A stretch of DNA of 64,000 nucleotides from Rhizobiaceae bacterium (GTDB lineage: Bacteria > Pseudomonadota > Alphaproteobacteria > Rhizobiales > Rhizobiaceae): contig JAEPMD010000007.1 of assembly GCA_017644105.1 (NCBI GenBank), forward strand, positions 62,001-126,000, given 5' to 3'. The notes beneath the pieces were generated by a model. It ran no database searches, was not told the origin of the DNA, and saw only the letters and a list, made by a program, of their open reading frames with translations. This document shows, in pieces, positions 18,510 to 27,748 of this stretch (positions within the stretch are counted from its first letter, which is position 1; each line of letters begins with the position of its first letter). A program made the position numbers and the translations under genes.

Positions 18510-19307
18510 TTAGCTGCGGTGTAAAAATGCGCGACCGTTGATGAGATCATCTGCAATGGCAGTGTATCTTCGTGTACCGTCTTCATCTGAATGCATGACG
18601 AGACATGGTCGCATCTCCAATCTTGCCTTGCTGCCCTTAATCCCAGTCAGCAATATACGTATGGCATTTTCATCCTGCGAAGGAAGCACAGAGGTGATTT
18701 CAATGCCACCAAATCGTCCCTCGCACGCGGTAAGAATTTTTTGAAGCGATGAAGGTCGTGCAATTAACGACAATTGCCCTTGTGGCTTTGAGATTGCCGC
18801 CGCGGTTTTGATCCATTTATCAAACAAATCGTCACCGGACATCGCATGAGCTTGAGCTTTGAGCGCGTCAGGTGCTTTGCGATCACCTGCCTCATTAAAG
18901 GGCGGGTTCATGATGACATGATCAAAGGCATTATCTTCAAACCCGGCTGTCACACGCGCTTGACCGGACAATTCTACATCTGCTTCGATGACATTACATC
19001 TTTGCGCAAATTTTGAATTTTGTCCCAATCGGAGGGAGTGACGTGCATATTCTACCATTATGGAAGATGTTTCGAACAGCGTCACATTTATCTCTGAGCG
19101 ATACGCTACAGCCAATCCCGCGGCTCCCGCTCCTGCACCAAGATCGGCCAAGCGGCCAACAGTATTTTCTGGTACGAGGCTGGCTAACAGCATGGCGTCA
19201 ATTCCGGCACGATGTCCGCTCTCTTTTGGTTGTTTAAGGTAAAACGCACCTTTGTGAAAAGCATCAATGCTTGCCTTTGATGAGATCATGTCATCTGTTT
19301 CAACCAT
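18510..19307 (-). CDS. TrmN6/YfiC-like tRNA adenine-N6-methyltransferase
   Basis: A 265-aa SAM-dependent methyltransferase with the SAM motif LADLGAGAGAAGLAVA near residue 55 and the catalytic motif NPPFNEAG near residue 140, which marks N6-adenine methylation. E. coli TrmN6 acts at A37 of tRNA1-Val; the target here is inferred by similarity. The ATG at 19307 is chosen because its first eight bases overlap the stop of the upstream DUF2007 gene (ATGGTTGA), giving translational coupling. Confidence 0.85.
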   Translation of the reverse strand: MVETDDMISSKASIDAFHKGAFYLKQPKESGHRAGIDAMLLASLVPENTVGRLADLGAGAGAAGLAVAYRSEINVTLFETSSIMVEYARHSLRLGQNSKFAQRCNVIEADVELSGQARVTAGFEDNAFDHVIMNPPFNEAGDRKAPDALKAQAHAMSGDDLFDKWIKTAAAISKPQGQLSLIARPSSLQKILTACEGRFGGIEITSVLPSQDENAIRILLTGIKGSKARLEMRPCLVMHSDEDGTRRYTAIADDLINGRAFLHRS

Positions 19308-19536
19308 CCCAGAGTTCATCTCCAAGACCGGCATCGACCATGAGGCGACGTGCCTGCGTGATTTCATCTGAATCAACCAGCAATCTTCGTGGGAATAATC
19401 CGATTGATCCTTCCATAATGCTCATATTCTGATCTGCCAATAAATGTGCGATCCCTGCATCCTTCAACAAAGACTGCGCAAGGGAGAGCACAACTGCATT
19501 ATTTGTCCTGATCAACTCGTCCAATTTCACCCTCAC
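19300..19536 (-). CDS. DUF2007-like small protein
   Basis: A 78-aa protein starting MRVKLDELIRTNNAVVLSLAQSLL and containing HLLADQNMSIMEGSIG, the pattern of the DUF2007 'putative signal-transducing' family. Function unknown. It overlaps the methyltransferase gene by 8 bases and runs divergently from the polyprenyl synthase gene with about 140 bases between. Confidence 0.88.
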   Translation of the reverse strand: MRVKLDELIRTNNAVVLSLAQSLLKDAGIAHLLADQNMSIMEGSIGLFPRRLLVDSDEITQARRLMVDAGLGDELWDG

Positions 19537-19675
19537 TATGTCTTTTCATCAGAACATTCAATTATTTCTGAACTATTTATTCTATCTAATGCCACCCGCG
19601 CCAATTCGCCACTTGCGAGCCGCGCTTATCGAAACTATGGTCCAAAATAAGTAAATTATTGAGGAGATCAATCTC

Positions 19676-20692
19676 GTGGGTGTAGTCATTTCACTAGATG
19701 AAAATAAAAAACCAAAAGCGTCGGTGAAGCCGCTTGTTGATTTGACAAAATCGGACATGGATTTGGTCAATAAGTTGATCTTGTCAAAAGCGGGCTCCGA
19801 CGTTGAGATGATCCCGGAAGTCGCAGAGCATTTGATCTCATCTGGCGGCAAGCGCTTGCGCCCAATGCTGACCATCGCAGCTGCAAATATGTTGGGTTAT
19901 AAAGGCGATGGACATATTCAGCTCGCGACCAGCGTTGAATTTATGCACACCGCGACTTTGCTTCATGATGACGTGGTCGATGAAAGCGATCTTCGTCGCG
20001 GCAAATCCACAGCACGGATGATCTGGGGCAATCAAGCAAGTGTCCTTGTGGGGGATTTTCTCCTGGGCCAAGCATTTAAAATGATGGTTGATGTCGGCTC
20101 GATTGATGCCTTGGATGTTTTATCGTCGTCTGCTTGCATCATTGCGGAAGGTGAAGTGCTTCAGCTCTCTGTAGCGAAAAATATGGAAACAACGGAAGAC
20201 GATTATCTTCAGGTGATCCGCGCCAAAACGGCAGCTCTGTTTTCTGCTGCTGCTGAAGTTGGGCCCATCATTGCACAAAGCTCTAAAGCTGAACGCGATG
20301 CGCTAAAATCATTCGGTATGAATTTGGGCCTCGCATTTCAAATGATTGATGATGCGCTGGATTATGGCGGGTCTGCGGACGATCTCGGTAAAAACACAGG
20401 TGATGATTTTCGTGAAGGCAAGATTACACTGCCGGTTATCCTCGCTTATCGTCGTGGTGATGATGAAGAACGCAAATTCTGGAAAAGCGCAATTGAAGAT
20501 GGCCAAACAGATGATGCCGCCTTGGCGCGTGCTACAGAACTGATCGCCAAATATAAAGGCATTGAAGATACAATAGCGCGCGCTGAACATTATAGCGCTA
20601 TGGCTCGTGATGCGCTTGCACCTTTGCCCTCCTCACCAGAGAAAGCAGCCCTTCTGGAAGTGGTTGATTTTTGCCTTGCAAGGGTGAATTAA
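19676..20692 (+). CDS. All-trans polyprenyl (octa/decaprenyl) diphosphate synthase
   Basis: Builds the long isoprenoid tail of ubiquinone from farnesyl-type primers and IPP. The 338-aa protein has both aspartate-rich motifs: LLHDDVVDESDLRRG near residue 100 and QMIDDALDYGG near residue 225. The GTG start follows a GAGGAGA site. The chain length (8-10 units) is not readable with confidence. Its product would feed UbiA, encoded at 9596, and it sits 2 kb from ispE of the precursor pathway. Confidence 0.94.
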   Translation: MGVVISLDENKKPKASVKPLVDLTKSDMDLVNKLILSKAGSDVEMIPEVAEHLISSGGKRLRPMLTIAAANMLGYKGDGHIQLATSVEFMHTATLLHDDVVDESDLRRGKSTARMIWGNQASVLVGDFLLGQAFKMMVDVGSIDALDVLSSSACIIAEGEVLQLSVAKNMETTEDDYLQVIRAKTAALFSAAAEVGPIIAQSSKAERDALKSFGMNLGLAFQMIDDALDYGGSADDLGKNTGDDFREGKITLPVILAYRRGDDEERKFWKSAIEDGQTDDAALARATELIAKYKGIEDTIARAEHYSAMARDALAPLPSSPEKAALLEVVDFCLARVN

Positions 20693-20837
20693 ATCATTCT
20701 GCATAAAAGACTTTTGCCAAAAATGCACAAATTCAGACCCCACGGAAAATTTATATGTAAATTGCCTTGTTTTGTGCATAATATTAGTTGACCATCAGGC
20801 GGAGGATGGGCGAATCAAATGGGTTAAAGGGTCTTTC

Positions 20838-22637
20838 ATGCGCAATCGGTTATTATCTTGTATTTTTTCTACTGGTCTGCTGCTTACTTCAGTTTCGTTT
20901 TCAACTCTTTTATCGGTTCAACATCTCAAGGCAGACAGCCATAAAGAAGCTGTTACAGCTGAAGATAATTCAATCGATGCTGAAAGCATTCCAACCTTTA
21001 CAGCAGCCTTTTTATCAGGACAGATCGCAGATTCGGATAATGACGTCGAACAAGCGATTGCCTTTTATAAACGTGCACTTGAATTTGACCCGGAAAGCCT
21101 AACCGCAAAACGCCGACTATTCTCTTCGCTGTTACTCGCTGGTGAGTTTGATGATGCCATTGAAATCGCCCAAACGCTCAAAGATGATGCTGACGTTGCC
21201 GAACTTGTTGAGCAGGCATTGGCGATCCAGACTGTTCGTAACCGTGAATATAGCAGCACGGACAGATATCTCGAATATAGCCCGCGTATAATCGTGGATG
21301 AATTGATCAATGATCTGCTCTCAGCCTGGTCTCGTTTTGGTGCCAATGAAGCTGATGAAGCCCTTGCGAAGATTGATGCGTTGGAAGGCCCTGTCTGGTT
21401 TAAATATTTCAAAGATTTAAATTCCGGTCTGATGGCATATGCAGCAGGGAAACAAGATCTTGCTATCAAACATCTCACGGATCTGGTTTTAGACGAACAA
21501 TCCGTTCGCGTTGCACCAGACGCTTACTTGCTGGGTTATGGTGCGCTCGCCTCGATTTATGCGATTGATGGTGACAAAGAAAAGGCACTGGATGCTCTAG
21601 ATTTGAACCCAAATATCCGCGCTGGATTTTCACCCGCAGATGCTTTAGCGCAACGTATAGAAGCTGACGAAGAGGTTCGTTTTCCGGTTAAAACTGCACA
21701 AGAGGGTGCCGCCTATGCGATTTATGCGATCGCAGGAGCTTTAAATAACGGACAGAGCCAGGAAATTGTTGGCTTATACCTTCAATTGGCGCGCGCTCTT
21801 GATCCAGATAATGCAGAGATTTTGGTATTGCTAGCAGATGTTCAGGAGCAATTGGATAAACCTGAAAAAGCGATTGAAACCTATCGCATGATCCCCGAAG
21901 ATTCTCCCATGCGGCGCTTATCGGAATTGCAGCTTGGGCTGAATTTGGCTGACATCGGCAATATCGAAGAAGCGCTTGAACATATTCGCGCAATTATAGA
22001 GAAATACCCGCAAGACATTCGTGCTTACGAAGGATTGGGACGCATTTTAGCGCGTGAGAAGCGCTATCAGGAAGTGGTTGAAAATTTTCAGCAGGGAATC
22101 AAAGCAGTGGGACCGATCCATAATCGTTCGCATTGGAATATGTTCTACCGTATGGCGATTGGCTTTGAACGTTTGAAAGAATGGGAAAAAGCAGAACCTG
22201 CATTTTTACGATCACTGGAGCTTTCACCTAACCAACCCGATGTGATGAACTATCTCGGTTACTCCTGGATCGATATGAATATCAAGCTCGAAGAAGGCAT
22301 GGACCTTATCCGTGCGGCTGTCGAAGCTCGTCCGAATAGTGGATATATTGTCGATTCCCTTGGCTGGGCCTATTATCGTCAGGGACAATATGAAAGTGCC
22401 GTGCGTGAATTGGAACGAGCAGTGGAACTCTTGCCGAATGACCCAACGATCAATGATCATTTGGGCGATGCTTATTGGAAAGTGGGCCGCAAAATTGAAG
22501 CACGTTTTCAATGGCAACGCGCATTACTAAACATGTCTGATTTTGATGAAAATCTTGTGCCAGCGATTGAGAAAAAGATCAAAGATGGCATGCCAGAAGA
22601 AAAGACTGAAAGCGCGTCCACATCCTCTGATGGATAA
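20838..22637 (+). CDS. Exported tetratricopeptide-repeat protein
   Basis: A 599-aa protein with an N-terminal signal peptide (residues 1-31, MRNRLLSCIFSTGLLLTSVS then LLSVQHLKA) and repeated TPR helices: AIAFYKRALEFDPESLTAK near residue 75, and a dense C-terminal array between about 330 and 560 with FLRSLELSPNQPDVMNYLGY and LERAVELLPNDPTINDHLGD. It should be a periplasmic scaffold. The ATG at 20838 follows AAAGGG and gives the signal peptide. Its stop overlaps the ispE start by 8 bases, a conserved pairing in rhizobia. Confidence 0.88.
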   Translation: MRNRLLSCIFSTGLLLTSVSFSTLLSVQHLKADSHKEAVTAEDNSIDAESIPTFTAAFLSGQIADSDNDVEQAIAFYKRALEFDPESLTAKRRLFSSLLLAGEFDDAIEIAQTLKDDADVAELVEQALAIQTVRNREYSSTDRYLEYSPRIIVDELINDLLSAWSRFGANEADEALAKIDALEGPVWFKYFKDLNSGLMAYAAGKQDLAIKHLTDLVLDEQSVRVAPDAYLLGYGALASIYAIDGDKEKALDALDLNPNIRAGFSPADALAQRIEADEEVRFPVKTAQEGAAYAIYAIAGALNNGQSQEIVGLYLQLARALDPDNAEILVLLADVQEQLDKPEKAIETYRMIPEDSPMRRLSELQLGLNLADIGNIEEALEHIRAIIEKYPQDIRAYEGLGRILAREKRYQEVVENFQQGIKAVGPIHNRSHWNMFYRMAIGFERLKEWEKAEPAFLRSLELSPNQPDVMNYLGYSWIDMNIKLEEGMDLIRAAVEARPNSGYIVDSLGWAYYRQGQYESAVRELERAVELLPNDPTINDHLGDAYWKVGRKIEARFQWQRALLNMSDFDENLVPAIEKKIKDGMPEEKTESASTSSDG

Positions 22638-23517
22638 TTCAACACATTCTGTAACGGCACATGCCAAAGTTAACTTGGCACTTCATGTCACCGGACAACG
22701 CAATGACGGTTATCACCTGATCGACAGCCTTGTCGGCTTTGCAGATTTTGGTGATCAAATCTCGGCCAAACTCACAGATGAGAACAGCTTTGAAATCTGT
22801 GGACCCTTTGCGCCAGCGCTTAAAGACGAAGATGAGAATACAAATCTCATTATCAAAGCTCGAGATGCGCTCGCAGAATTTGCTTCGGAAAATGGGATAA
22901 AAATCAAACCCGTCTCATTGGTGTGCGAAAAGAATTTACCAGTTGCGTCAGGTTTAGGTGGTGGATCAGCGGATGCTGGCGCGGCACTGAACCTACTTAC
23001 CAAGCTTTGGCAGCTTGAAATTTCTGAAAGTAAGCTCACCGAGATTGCGCTCGGATTGGGCGCTGATGTTCCCATGTGCTTAAAAAGCGAACCGCTTATC
23101 GCCAAAGGCATAGGGGAAGAACTCACTTCGGTCCGGCCGTTTCCAAAATGTCATATTGTGCTTGCAAATCCAATGGTCGCAGTTTCAACACCAGTTGTTT
23201 TTAAGGCACTTAAAACAAAACAAAATGTTGTTTTAAAATCCGAGCTGAAGTTTAGTGACTTTCAAGAATTGCTCGCAACCATCAAAGCAAACCGCAATGA
23301 TCTGCAAGAACCAGCAATAGAACATCGCCCTATAATAGCAGAATGTCTGAATGCGCTTTTAAAAACCAATCCCGCATGCGCTCGAATGTCCGGTTCCGGT
23401 GCGAGTTGTTTTGCTTTATATGATAATGAGGACAACGCACTCGCTGCGGCTCAAACCATTATCGGCAATCATCATAATTGGTTTGTAAAACCAACGTTTC
23501 TGCGTGCGAAAAATTGA
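22630..23517 (+). CDS. ispE: 4-diphosphocytidyl-2-C-methyl-D-erythritol kinase
   Basis: Phosphorylates CDP-methylerythritol in the MEP isoprenoid pathway. The 295-aa GHMP kinase has the substrate motif AHAKVNLALHVTGQRNDGYH at the start, the ATP loop PVASGLGGGSADAGAALNLL near residue 105, and a C-terminal RMSGSGASCFALY loop. The ATG at 22630 overlaps the TPR gene's stop (ATGGATAA), so translation is coupled. Confidence 0.95.
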   Translation: MDNSTHSVTAHAKVNLALHVTGQRNDGYHLIDSLVGFADFGDQISAKLTDENSFEICGPFAPALKDEDENTNLIIKARDALAEFASENGIKIKPVSLVCEKNLPVASGLGGGSADAGAALNLLTKLWQLEISESKLTEIALGLGADVPMCLKSEPLIAKGIGEELTSVRPFPKCHIVLANPMVAVSTPVVFKALKTKQNVVLKSELKFSDFQELLATIKANRNDLQEPAIEHRPIIAECLNALLKTNPACARMSGSGASCFALYDNEDNALAAAQTIIGNHHNWFVKPTFLRAKN

Positions 23518-23527
23518 GGATAAGTGA

Positions 23528-24076
23528 ATGGCTGGCATTGATGATACACGCGAGTTTATTCCAGTTAAAATCGCTGTTGTAACTGTTTCAGACAGTCGAA
23601 CGCTGGATGATGATAAATCTGGTTTAACGCTTGCAACTCGAATTGAAGATGCCGGGCACATTTTGGCTGAACGAGATATCGTCACGGACGATAAAGAGAA
23701 AATTGCTGAGCGGGTTACATCCTGGAGCCAAGACGATGGTATTGATGTTATAATTACAACTGGTGGAACAGGATTTACCGGACGTGATGTAACGCCGGAA
23801 GCGCTTGAGCCTTTGTTTGAAAAACATATGGATGGCTTTTCCCATGTCTTTCACAGCATTTCTCAAGACAAAATTGGCACATCGACCATCCAATCACGCG
23901 CGACCGCAGGCCTTTTGAACCAAACATTTGTGTTTGTTTTGCCTGGTTCTCCTGGTGCCTGCAAAGATGCGTGGGATGGGATTTTAAAGAACCAACTCGA
24001 TTATCGTCACATGCCATGTAATTTTGTTGAGATCATGCCGCGGCTAGATGAACACCTAAAACGCAGCGCAAGCTAG
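23528..24076 (+). CDS. moaB: MoaB/Mog-type molybdopterin biosynthesis protein
   Basis: A 182-aa protein of the MogA/MoaB fold, which adenylylates molybdopterin during molybdenum-cofactor synthesis. The signatures TVSDSRTLDDDKSG and ITTGGTGFTGRDVTPEALEPL are clear, and LPGSPGACKDAW closes the fold. It starts 10 bases after ispE and probably belongs to the same transcript. It converges on the glycosyltransferase gene with 6 bases between. MoaB is preferred over MogA by length, but the two are hard to separate. Confidence 0.9.
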   Translation: MAGIDDTREFIPVKIAVVTVSDSRTLDDDKSGLTLATRIEDAGHILAERDIVTDDKEKIAERVTSWSQDDGIDVIITTGGTGFTGRDVTPEALEPLFEKHMDGFSHVFHSISQDKIGTSTIQSRATAGLLNQTFVFVLPGSPGACKDAWDGILKNQLDYRHMPCNFVEIMPRLDEHLKRSAS

Positions 24077-24082
24077 CTTTCG

Positions 24083-24601
24083 TTAAGCCATGAGTTGCGA
24101 ATAGCTTGCGGGCACCATTTCACATCTTAGCTTCACCGCACGAGACCCATTGGCAACACCAGCGAGATTTTTGGCGTTTTTCACATGATTGGCAAATTCG
24201 CGTTTGGGCATGAGTAAACCATATTCCAGCGGTGATGATTTGCGCAGCAAGCGCTTTAAAAATGGCAATCGATAATTCACAGAAGGCGACATCTTTGCTG
24301 ATGTTTGCCCATTATTGATATGTTCGGTAAAAGCCTCAATCCAGCCATGGAGCGGTTTGGCACCTGGTTCGATTAACATGATCCATTCACTGCGAATTTG
24401 CGCTGGCAGATTGGCTAATTCACTTGGTGAATATACATTGCACCCGGCAGCATCAGCAACGGTTGCTGTGCCATCTGATGAGCCTTCATCAACGATGGAG
24501 ACATCACTGATTATTCCCTCGACAGCTCCGCTGACAAGTGCACTTAAAGTCTTCGCTAATTCTGCCTCTTGGTTATGGCATTGAATAATCACTGAAATCA
24601 T
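24083..24601 (-). CDS. Small GT2-like glycosyltransferase domain protein
   Basis: A 172-aa protein with the start of a GT-A fold: MISVIIQCHNQEAELAKTL and the nucleotide-sugar-type motif IVDEGSSDGTA near residue 40. It is much shorter than usual GT2 enzymes (over 220 aa) and lacks an evident DxD motif: the position reads EPGAK. It may be a degenerate or specialised member. No membrane segment is seen. It converges on moaB. Confidence 0.7.
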   Translation of the reverse strand: MISVIIQCHNQEAELAKTLSALVSGAVEGIISDVSIVDEGSSDGTATVADAAGCNVYSPSELANLPAQIRSEWIMLIEPGAKPLHGWIEAFTEHINNGQTSAKMSPSVNYRLPFLKRLLRKSSPLEYGLLMPKREFANHVKNAKNLAGVANGSRAVKLRCEMVPASYSQLMA

Positions 24602-24723
24602 AGATTTCTTTTATCTAAGGCTGACTAATATTGCAATGCAACAATTATTGTTCTTGTTTTGTTCACAATAAAATGCTAGGAATATATTCAAGGTTGGCGA
24701 CTCATAAAATAGAGCGCAGGGAG

Positions 24724-25884
24724 ATGAAGATGAACGAAGCAGGACGGCACCACACTGAGTTTGATATTCCGCAAGGTTCGGATATCAATCGCCAAATGCT
24801 GGCTGATCAATCGATCCAAATCGATCACTCACGCAGACGTGGTCGTGCGGCAGGTATCAATCCAAGTGGCCGTTATGAATTGCACTCCCATCATGTTTTT
24901 GATGACGGATGGAATAATCTTGAAACGCTTGAGCCGTTTAAGACTGAGGTTCAGGTTGAGCGTTCGCGATCTATCATTACGCGTAATACCTCACCAGACC
25001 TGCCATTTGAACGGTCGATCAATCCCTATCGCGGGTGTGAACATGGTTGTGTCTATTGTTTTGCTCGTCCGACCCATGCACATATGGGGTTATCTGCTGG
25101 TCTTGATTTTGAGAGCAAACTATTTGCCAAACCTGATGCGGCGCGTCTGTTAAAGCGTGAGCTTTCGAAAGCAAATTATCAACCCAAAAGCATCGCGATC
25201 GGTACCAATACAGATCCCTATCAACCGATTGAAAAAGACATGCGCATTATGCGGCAAATTTTGGAAGTCTTGGCGGAAGCTAAACATCCGGTTGGCATTG
25301 TGACGAAGTCCGCGCTTATCCTGCGTGATATTGATATATTATCTCAGATGGCGCGTGATGGTTTGGTCCGGGTATCCATGTCGGTAACAACGATCGAACG
25401 CAAATTAGCGCGTGCCATGGAGCCACGTGCATCTACGCCAACCAAACGTCTTGAGGCTATGCGCGCGCTTTCAGAAGCTGGCATTCCGACATCTGTTATG
25501 CTCGCCCCGATCATTCCAGGGCTTAATGATTTTGAGATCGAACGTATTTTAGATAGTGCACATAATGCGGGTGCTCAACAAGCAGGCTATGTGCTTTTGC
25601 GCCTTCCCCAAGAAGTGAGCCCTATATTCAGAGACTGGCTACTTCGCCATTACCCGGACCGCTATCGTCATGTGATGTCGCTTATTCGATCTATGCGTGG
25701 TGGCAAGGATTATGATGCAGAATTTGGTAAGCGTATGCGCGGATCTGGTCCTTATGCATGGCAGATTAGTCGCCGTTTTGACATGACCTGCAAACGTTTA
25801 GGTCTCACCAAGCGGGTCTCTTCTCCAAGGACAGATTTGTTTATCAAGCCAGAAGGAGAGAATGTACAATTATCTCTGCTATAA
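24724..25884 (+). CDS. PA0069-type radical SAM protein
   Basis: A 386-aa radical SAM enzyme. The 4Fe-4S motif is CxxxCxxC in YRGCEHGCVYCFARPTH near residue 107, followed by the LGL-type TNTDPYQPIEKDMRIMRQIL region found in the PA0069/SplB-like group. Some members act in DNA or tRNA repair-like reactions, but the substrate is unknown. The ATG at 24724 lies behind GCAGGGAG and gives a normal start; the frame is open upstream without a ribosome-binding site. Confidence 0.9.
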   Translation: MKMNEAGRHHTEFDIPQGSDINRQMLADQSIQIDHSRRRGRAAGINPSGRYELHSHHVFDDGWNNLETLEPFKTEVQVERSRSIITRNTSPDLPFERSINPYRGCEHGCVYCFARPTHAHMGLSAGLDFESKLFAKPDAARLLKRELSKANYQPKSIAIGTNTDPYQPIEKDMRIMRQILEVLAEAKHPVGIVTKSALILRDIDILSQMARDGLVRVSMSVTTIERKLARAMEPRASTPTKRLEAMRALSEAGIPTSVMLAPIIPGLNDFEIERILDSAHNAGAQQAGYVLLRLPQEVSPIFRDWLLRHYPDRYRHVMSLIRSMRGGKDYDAEFGKRMRGSGPYAWQISRRFDMTCKRLGLTKRVSSPRTDLFIKPEGENVQLSLL

Positions 25885-25953
25885 GAAGCAAGGCTTTTAG
25901 CGAATTACATCTATGCCTCAGGTCGCGCCATAGATCTTTGGATTGATGTGATG

Positions 25954-26026
25954 GGTGCAGTTTAAGATCAAAATTCCGCCAACAATTTTGACTTTGCACC
26001 ATAGGTTCTGACCCCATTTCAGAACC
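25954..26026. other. Two adjacent stem-loops in a 305-base gap
   Basis: The gap 25885-26189 between the radical SAM gene and rnhB holds two close stem-loops. The first (25954-26000) pairs GGTGCA-AAG-TCAAAATT with AATTTTGA-CTT-TGCACC across an 8-base loop, with a GTTT and an A bulge. The second (26004-26026) is a perfect GGTTCTGA/TCAGAACC with a 7-base loop. There is no open frame of note here. They may be a small RNA, a 3'-end of the upstream transcript or the remnant of a small mobile repeat. Confidence 0.5.
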
Positions 26027-26126
26027 CAAGATATATTTTAGTCCTTTGTCCCCGACTATCTTATATCAACTGCCTTTTATCATGATGATATCAAGAGTTT
26101 CGGCTCGGGCAGTTAAACTCTTGCGA

Positions 26127-26181
26127 GAATTGACGTGGATATGGCATGATCCCCTTACACAATGCTTATCCACGTCAGTTC
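26127..26181. promoter_or_regulatory. 15-bp inverted repeat just upstream of rnhB
   Basis: GAATTGACGTGGATA (26127-26141) and TATCCACGTCAGTTC (26167-26181) are inverted with one mismatch and a 25-base spacer. Each arm contains TATCCACG, close to the DnaA box TTATNCACA. The left arm also holds a TTGACG -35-like hexamer. The right arm ends 8 bases before the rnhB ATG, so binding there would affect its expression. Confidence 0.6.
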
Positions 26182-26189
26182 TTCAAACT

Positions 26190-26828
26190 ATGTCCCAAAC
26201 ACAATTAGATTTTGATTTGAAAAAAGGCCCTGATTTCAGCTCTGAGCTCAAGGCAAAACATCAAGGATTTTGGCCTGTTGCAGGATTGGACGAGGCAGGT
26301 CGTGGACCGCTTGCTGGCCCTGTAGTCGCTGCAGCTGTTATATTGGATGAGAACAACATCCCTGAAGGCTTGAACGACAGTAAAAAATTAACAGCTAAAA
26401 AACGTGAATTTTTGTTTGAGGAGATTATGGCAACATCACATGTCGCGATCTGTTCCAATTCCGCCAAAACGATTGATCAGACGGATATTCGCAAGGCGAG
26501 CTTGGATGCCATGCGTCGATCTCTTTTTGCATTGGAGATAACAGCCAAATACGCGCTCGTGGATGGTCGAGATATTCCATTTGGATTAGATGTACCTGCT
26601 GACGCTTTGGTCAAAGGTGACGGGCGGTCCTTGTCGATTGCGGCGGCATCCATTATTGCAAAAGTCACCCGAGATCGCCTGATGCATCGTGCCTCAGAAA
26701 TCTATTCCGTATATGGTTTTGAGAAACATGCAGGTTATGGCACCAAAGATCATCGCGATGCGATCGAAGAGTTTGGCCCCTGCCCTATTCACCGATTTAG
26801 CTTCAAACCGATCCGCAAAGACGATTAG
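26190..26828 (+). CDS. rnhB: Ribonuclease HII
   Basis: Cuts RNA in RNA-DNA hybrids and removes single ribonucleotides from DNA. The 212-aa protein has the hallmark [19 protein letters not shown] near residue 31, where the metal ligands Asp-Glu lie, DSKKL at about 65, and the late [22 protein letters not shown] block. The ATG at 26190 gives the normal length; an open frame to 26046 is leader. In many rhizobia a CcrM methyltransferase gene lies next to rnhB; none is present on either side here. Confidence 0.95.
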   Translation: MSQTQLDFDLKKGPDFSSELKAKHQGFWPVAGLDEAGRGPLAGPVVAAAVILDENNIPEGLNDSKKLTAKKREFLFEEIMATSHVAICSNSAKTIDQTDIRKASLDAMRRSLFALEITAKYALVDGRDIPFGLDVPADALVKGDGRSLSIAAASIIAKVTRDRLMHRASEIYSVYGFEKHAGYGTKDHRDAIEEFGPCPIHRFSFKPIRKDD

Positions 26829-26831
26829 AAC

Positions 26832-27170
26832 CTATTTATTCTTCTGATACACATGACCGTCGATTTCTAAAACATCGACGCTGAATGTATCAATCATAGG
26901 AAATTCTGACATGACATGATCAAGTAATGCTTTTGAGATGTCAGCCTTGCGTGCGCGTGAACGCCCGTCGAGCAGATGCGCTGTTACATGGATAAAGTCT
27001 TTTGCGCCATTGCCATAATAGGCGTTGAGAATTGAATGGGCGCGGACTTTAACCGCCTCGGGGCGAATACAATCAAATTGACAGCACACGTCATAGGTGG
27101 ATTTGAGCGCTTTATCCAGTTGTTCGTGATCAATTGAATTGGCAGAATATTCGATAACGATATGAGGCAT
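26832..27170 (-). CDS. 5-carboxymethyl-2-hydroxymuconate isomerase-like tautomerase
   Basis: A 112-aa member of the tautomerase superfamily, whose catalytic base is the N-terminal Pro exposed after Met removal: it begins MPHIVIEYSANSID. The CHMI group acts in homoprotocatechuate breakdown, but no other genes of that pathway are near, so the substrate is open. The ATG at 27170 follows GGAG and puts Pro at position 2, which decides the start. It converges on rnhB with 3 bases between. Confidence 0.82.
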   Translation of the reverse strand: MPHIVIEYSANSIDHEQLDKALKSTYDVCCQFDCIRPEAVKVRAHSILNAYYGNGAKDFIHVTAHLLDGRSRARKADISKALLDHVMSEFPMIDTFSVDVLEIDGHVYQKNK

Positions 27171-27186
27171 GCTGTTCTCCAAATAT

Positions 27187-27217
27187 AAAGGCCCGTTGAC
27201 GTAATCAACGGGCCTTT
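27187..27217. terminator. Terminator at the end of the F0 operon
   Basis: Perfect 13-bp arms AAAGGCCCGTTGA/TCAACGGGCCTTT around a 5-base loop. It lies 42 bases past the atpF stop and before the CHMI-like gene, with T-rich flanks on the - strand. Confidence 0.9.
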
Positions 27218-27258
27218 ACTTATAATTTGCGAGCCGTGTTCGGCAAGAAAAATCGTGA

Positions 27259-27738
27259 TTAGTTCAAACGATCTTTCACTTCAGCCAAAGATGATTTGAA
27301 CAAGCTAGATTTTGTTGAAGCTGTAACCTTATCGCCGATCAGCTTTTCAGCCGCAGTGATAGCAACTTCGACCGCTGAAGCGCGAACTTCGCTCATAGCA
27401 TCCTGCTCGGCTTGAGCAATTTTCTGTTCAGCCAGTGCTTCGCGGCGTGCCACATATTCTTCTGACTTAACGCGAGCTTCTTCTTTAAGTGCATCAGCTT
27501 CTTTTTTCGCTGCTGCGACAATGTCTTCAGCTTCCTGCTCAGCTTCTTTGCGCTTACGCTGATATTCAGCCATAAGCTGCTGTGCTTCTTCACGAAGACG
27601 TTTTGCTTCGTCCAACTCGTCTCTGATTTTATCAGCGCGCGCATCAAGTGCACTTGTGATCGTACCAGGAACTTTCAGATAGAAGATGATGCCGAGGAAA
27701 ATGATGAGGCCTACGAATGCCCAAAATGTTGCGTCCAT
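27259..27738 (-). CDS. atpF: ATP synthase F0 subunit b
   Basis: Peripheral stalk subunit that ties F1 to the membrane. The 159-aa protein has one N-terminal membrane span (residues 6-24, FWAFVGLIIFLGIIFYLKV) and a long charged helix (about 40-130) that forms the stalk coiled coil with b'. It is the last gene of the operon, ending at a strong terminator. The F1 genes lie elsewhere, as is usual in Alphaproteobacteria. Confidence 0.95.
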   Translation of the reverse strand: MDATFWAFVGLIIFLGIIFYLKVPGTITSALDARADKIRDELDEAKRLREEAQQLMAEYQRKRKEAEQEAEDIVAAAKKEADALKEEARVKSEEYVARREALAEQKIAQAEQDAMSEVRASAVEVAITAAEKLIGDKVTASTKSSLFKSSLAEVKDRLN

Positions 27739-27748
27739 TTGGCCTCTC

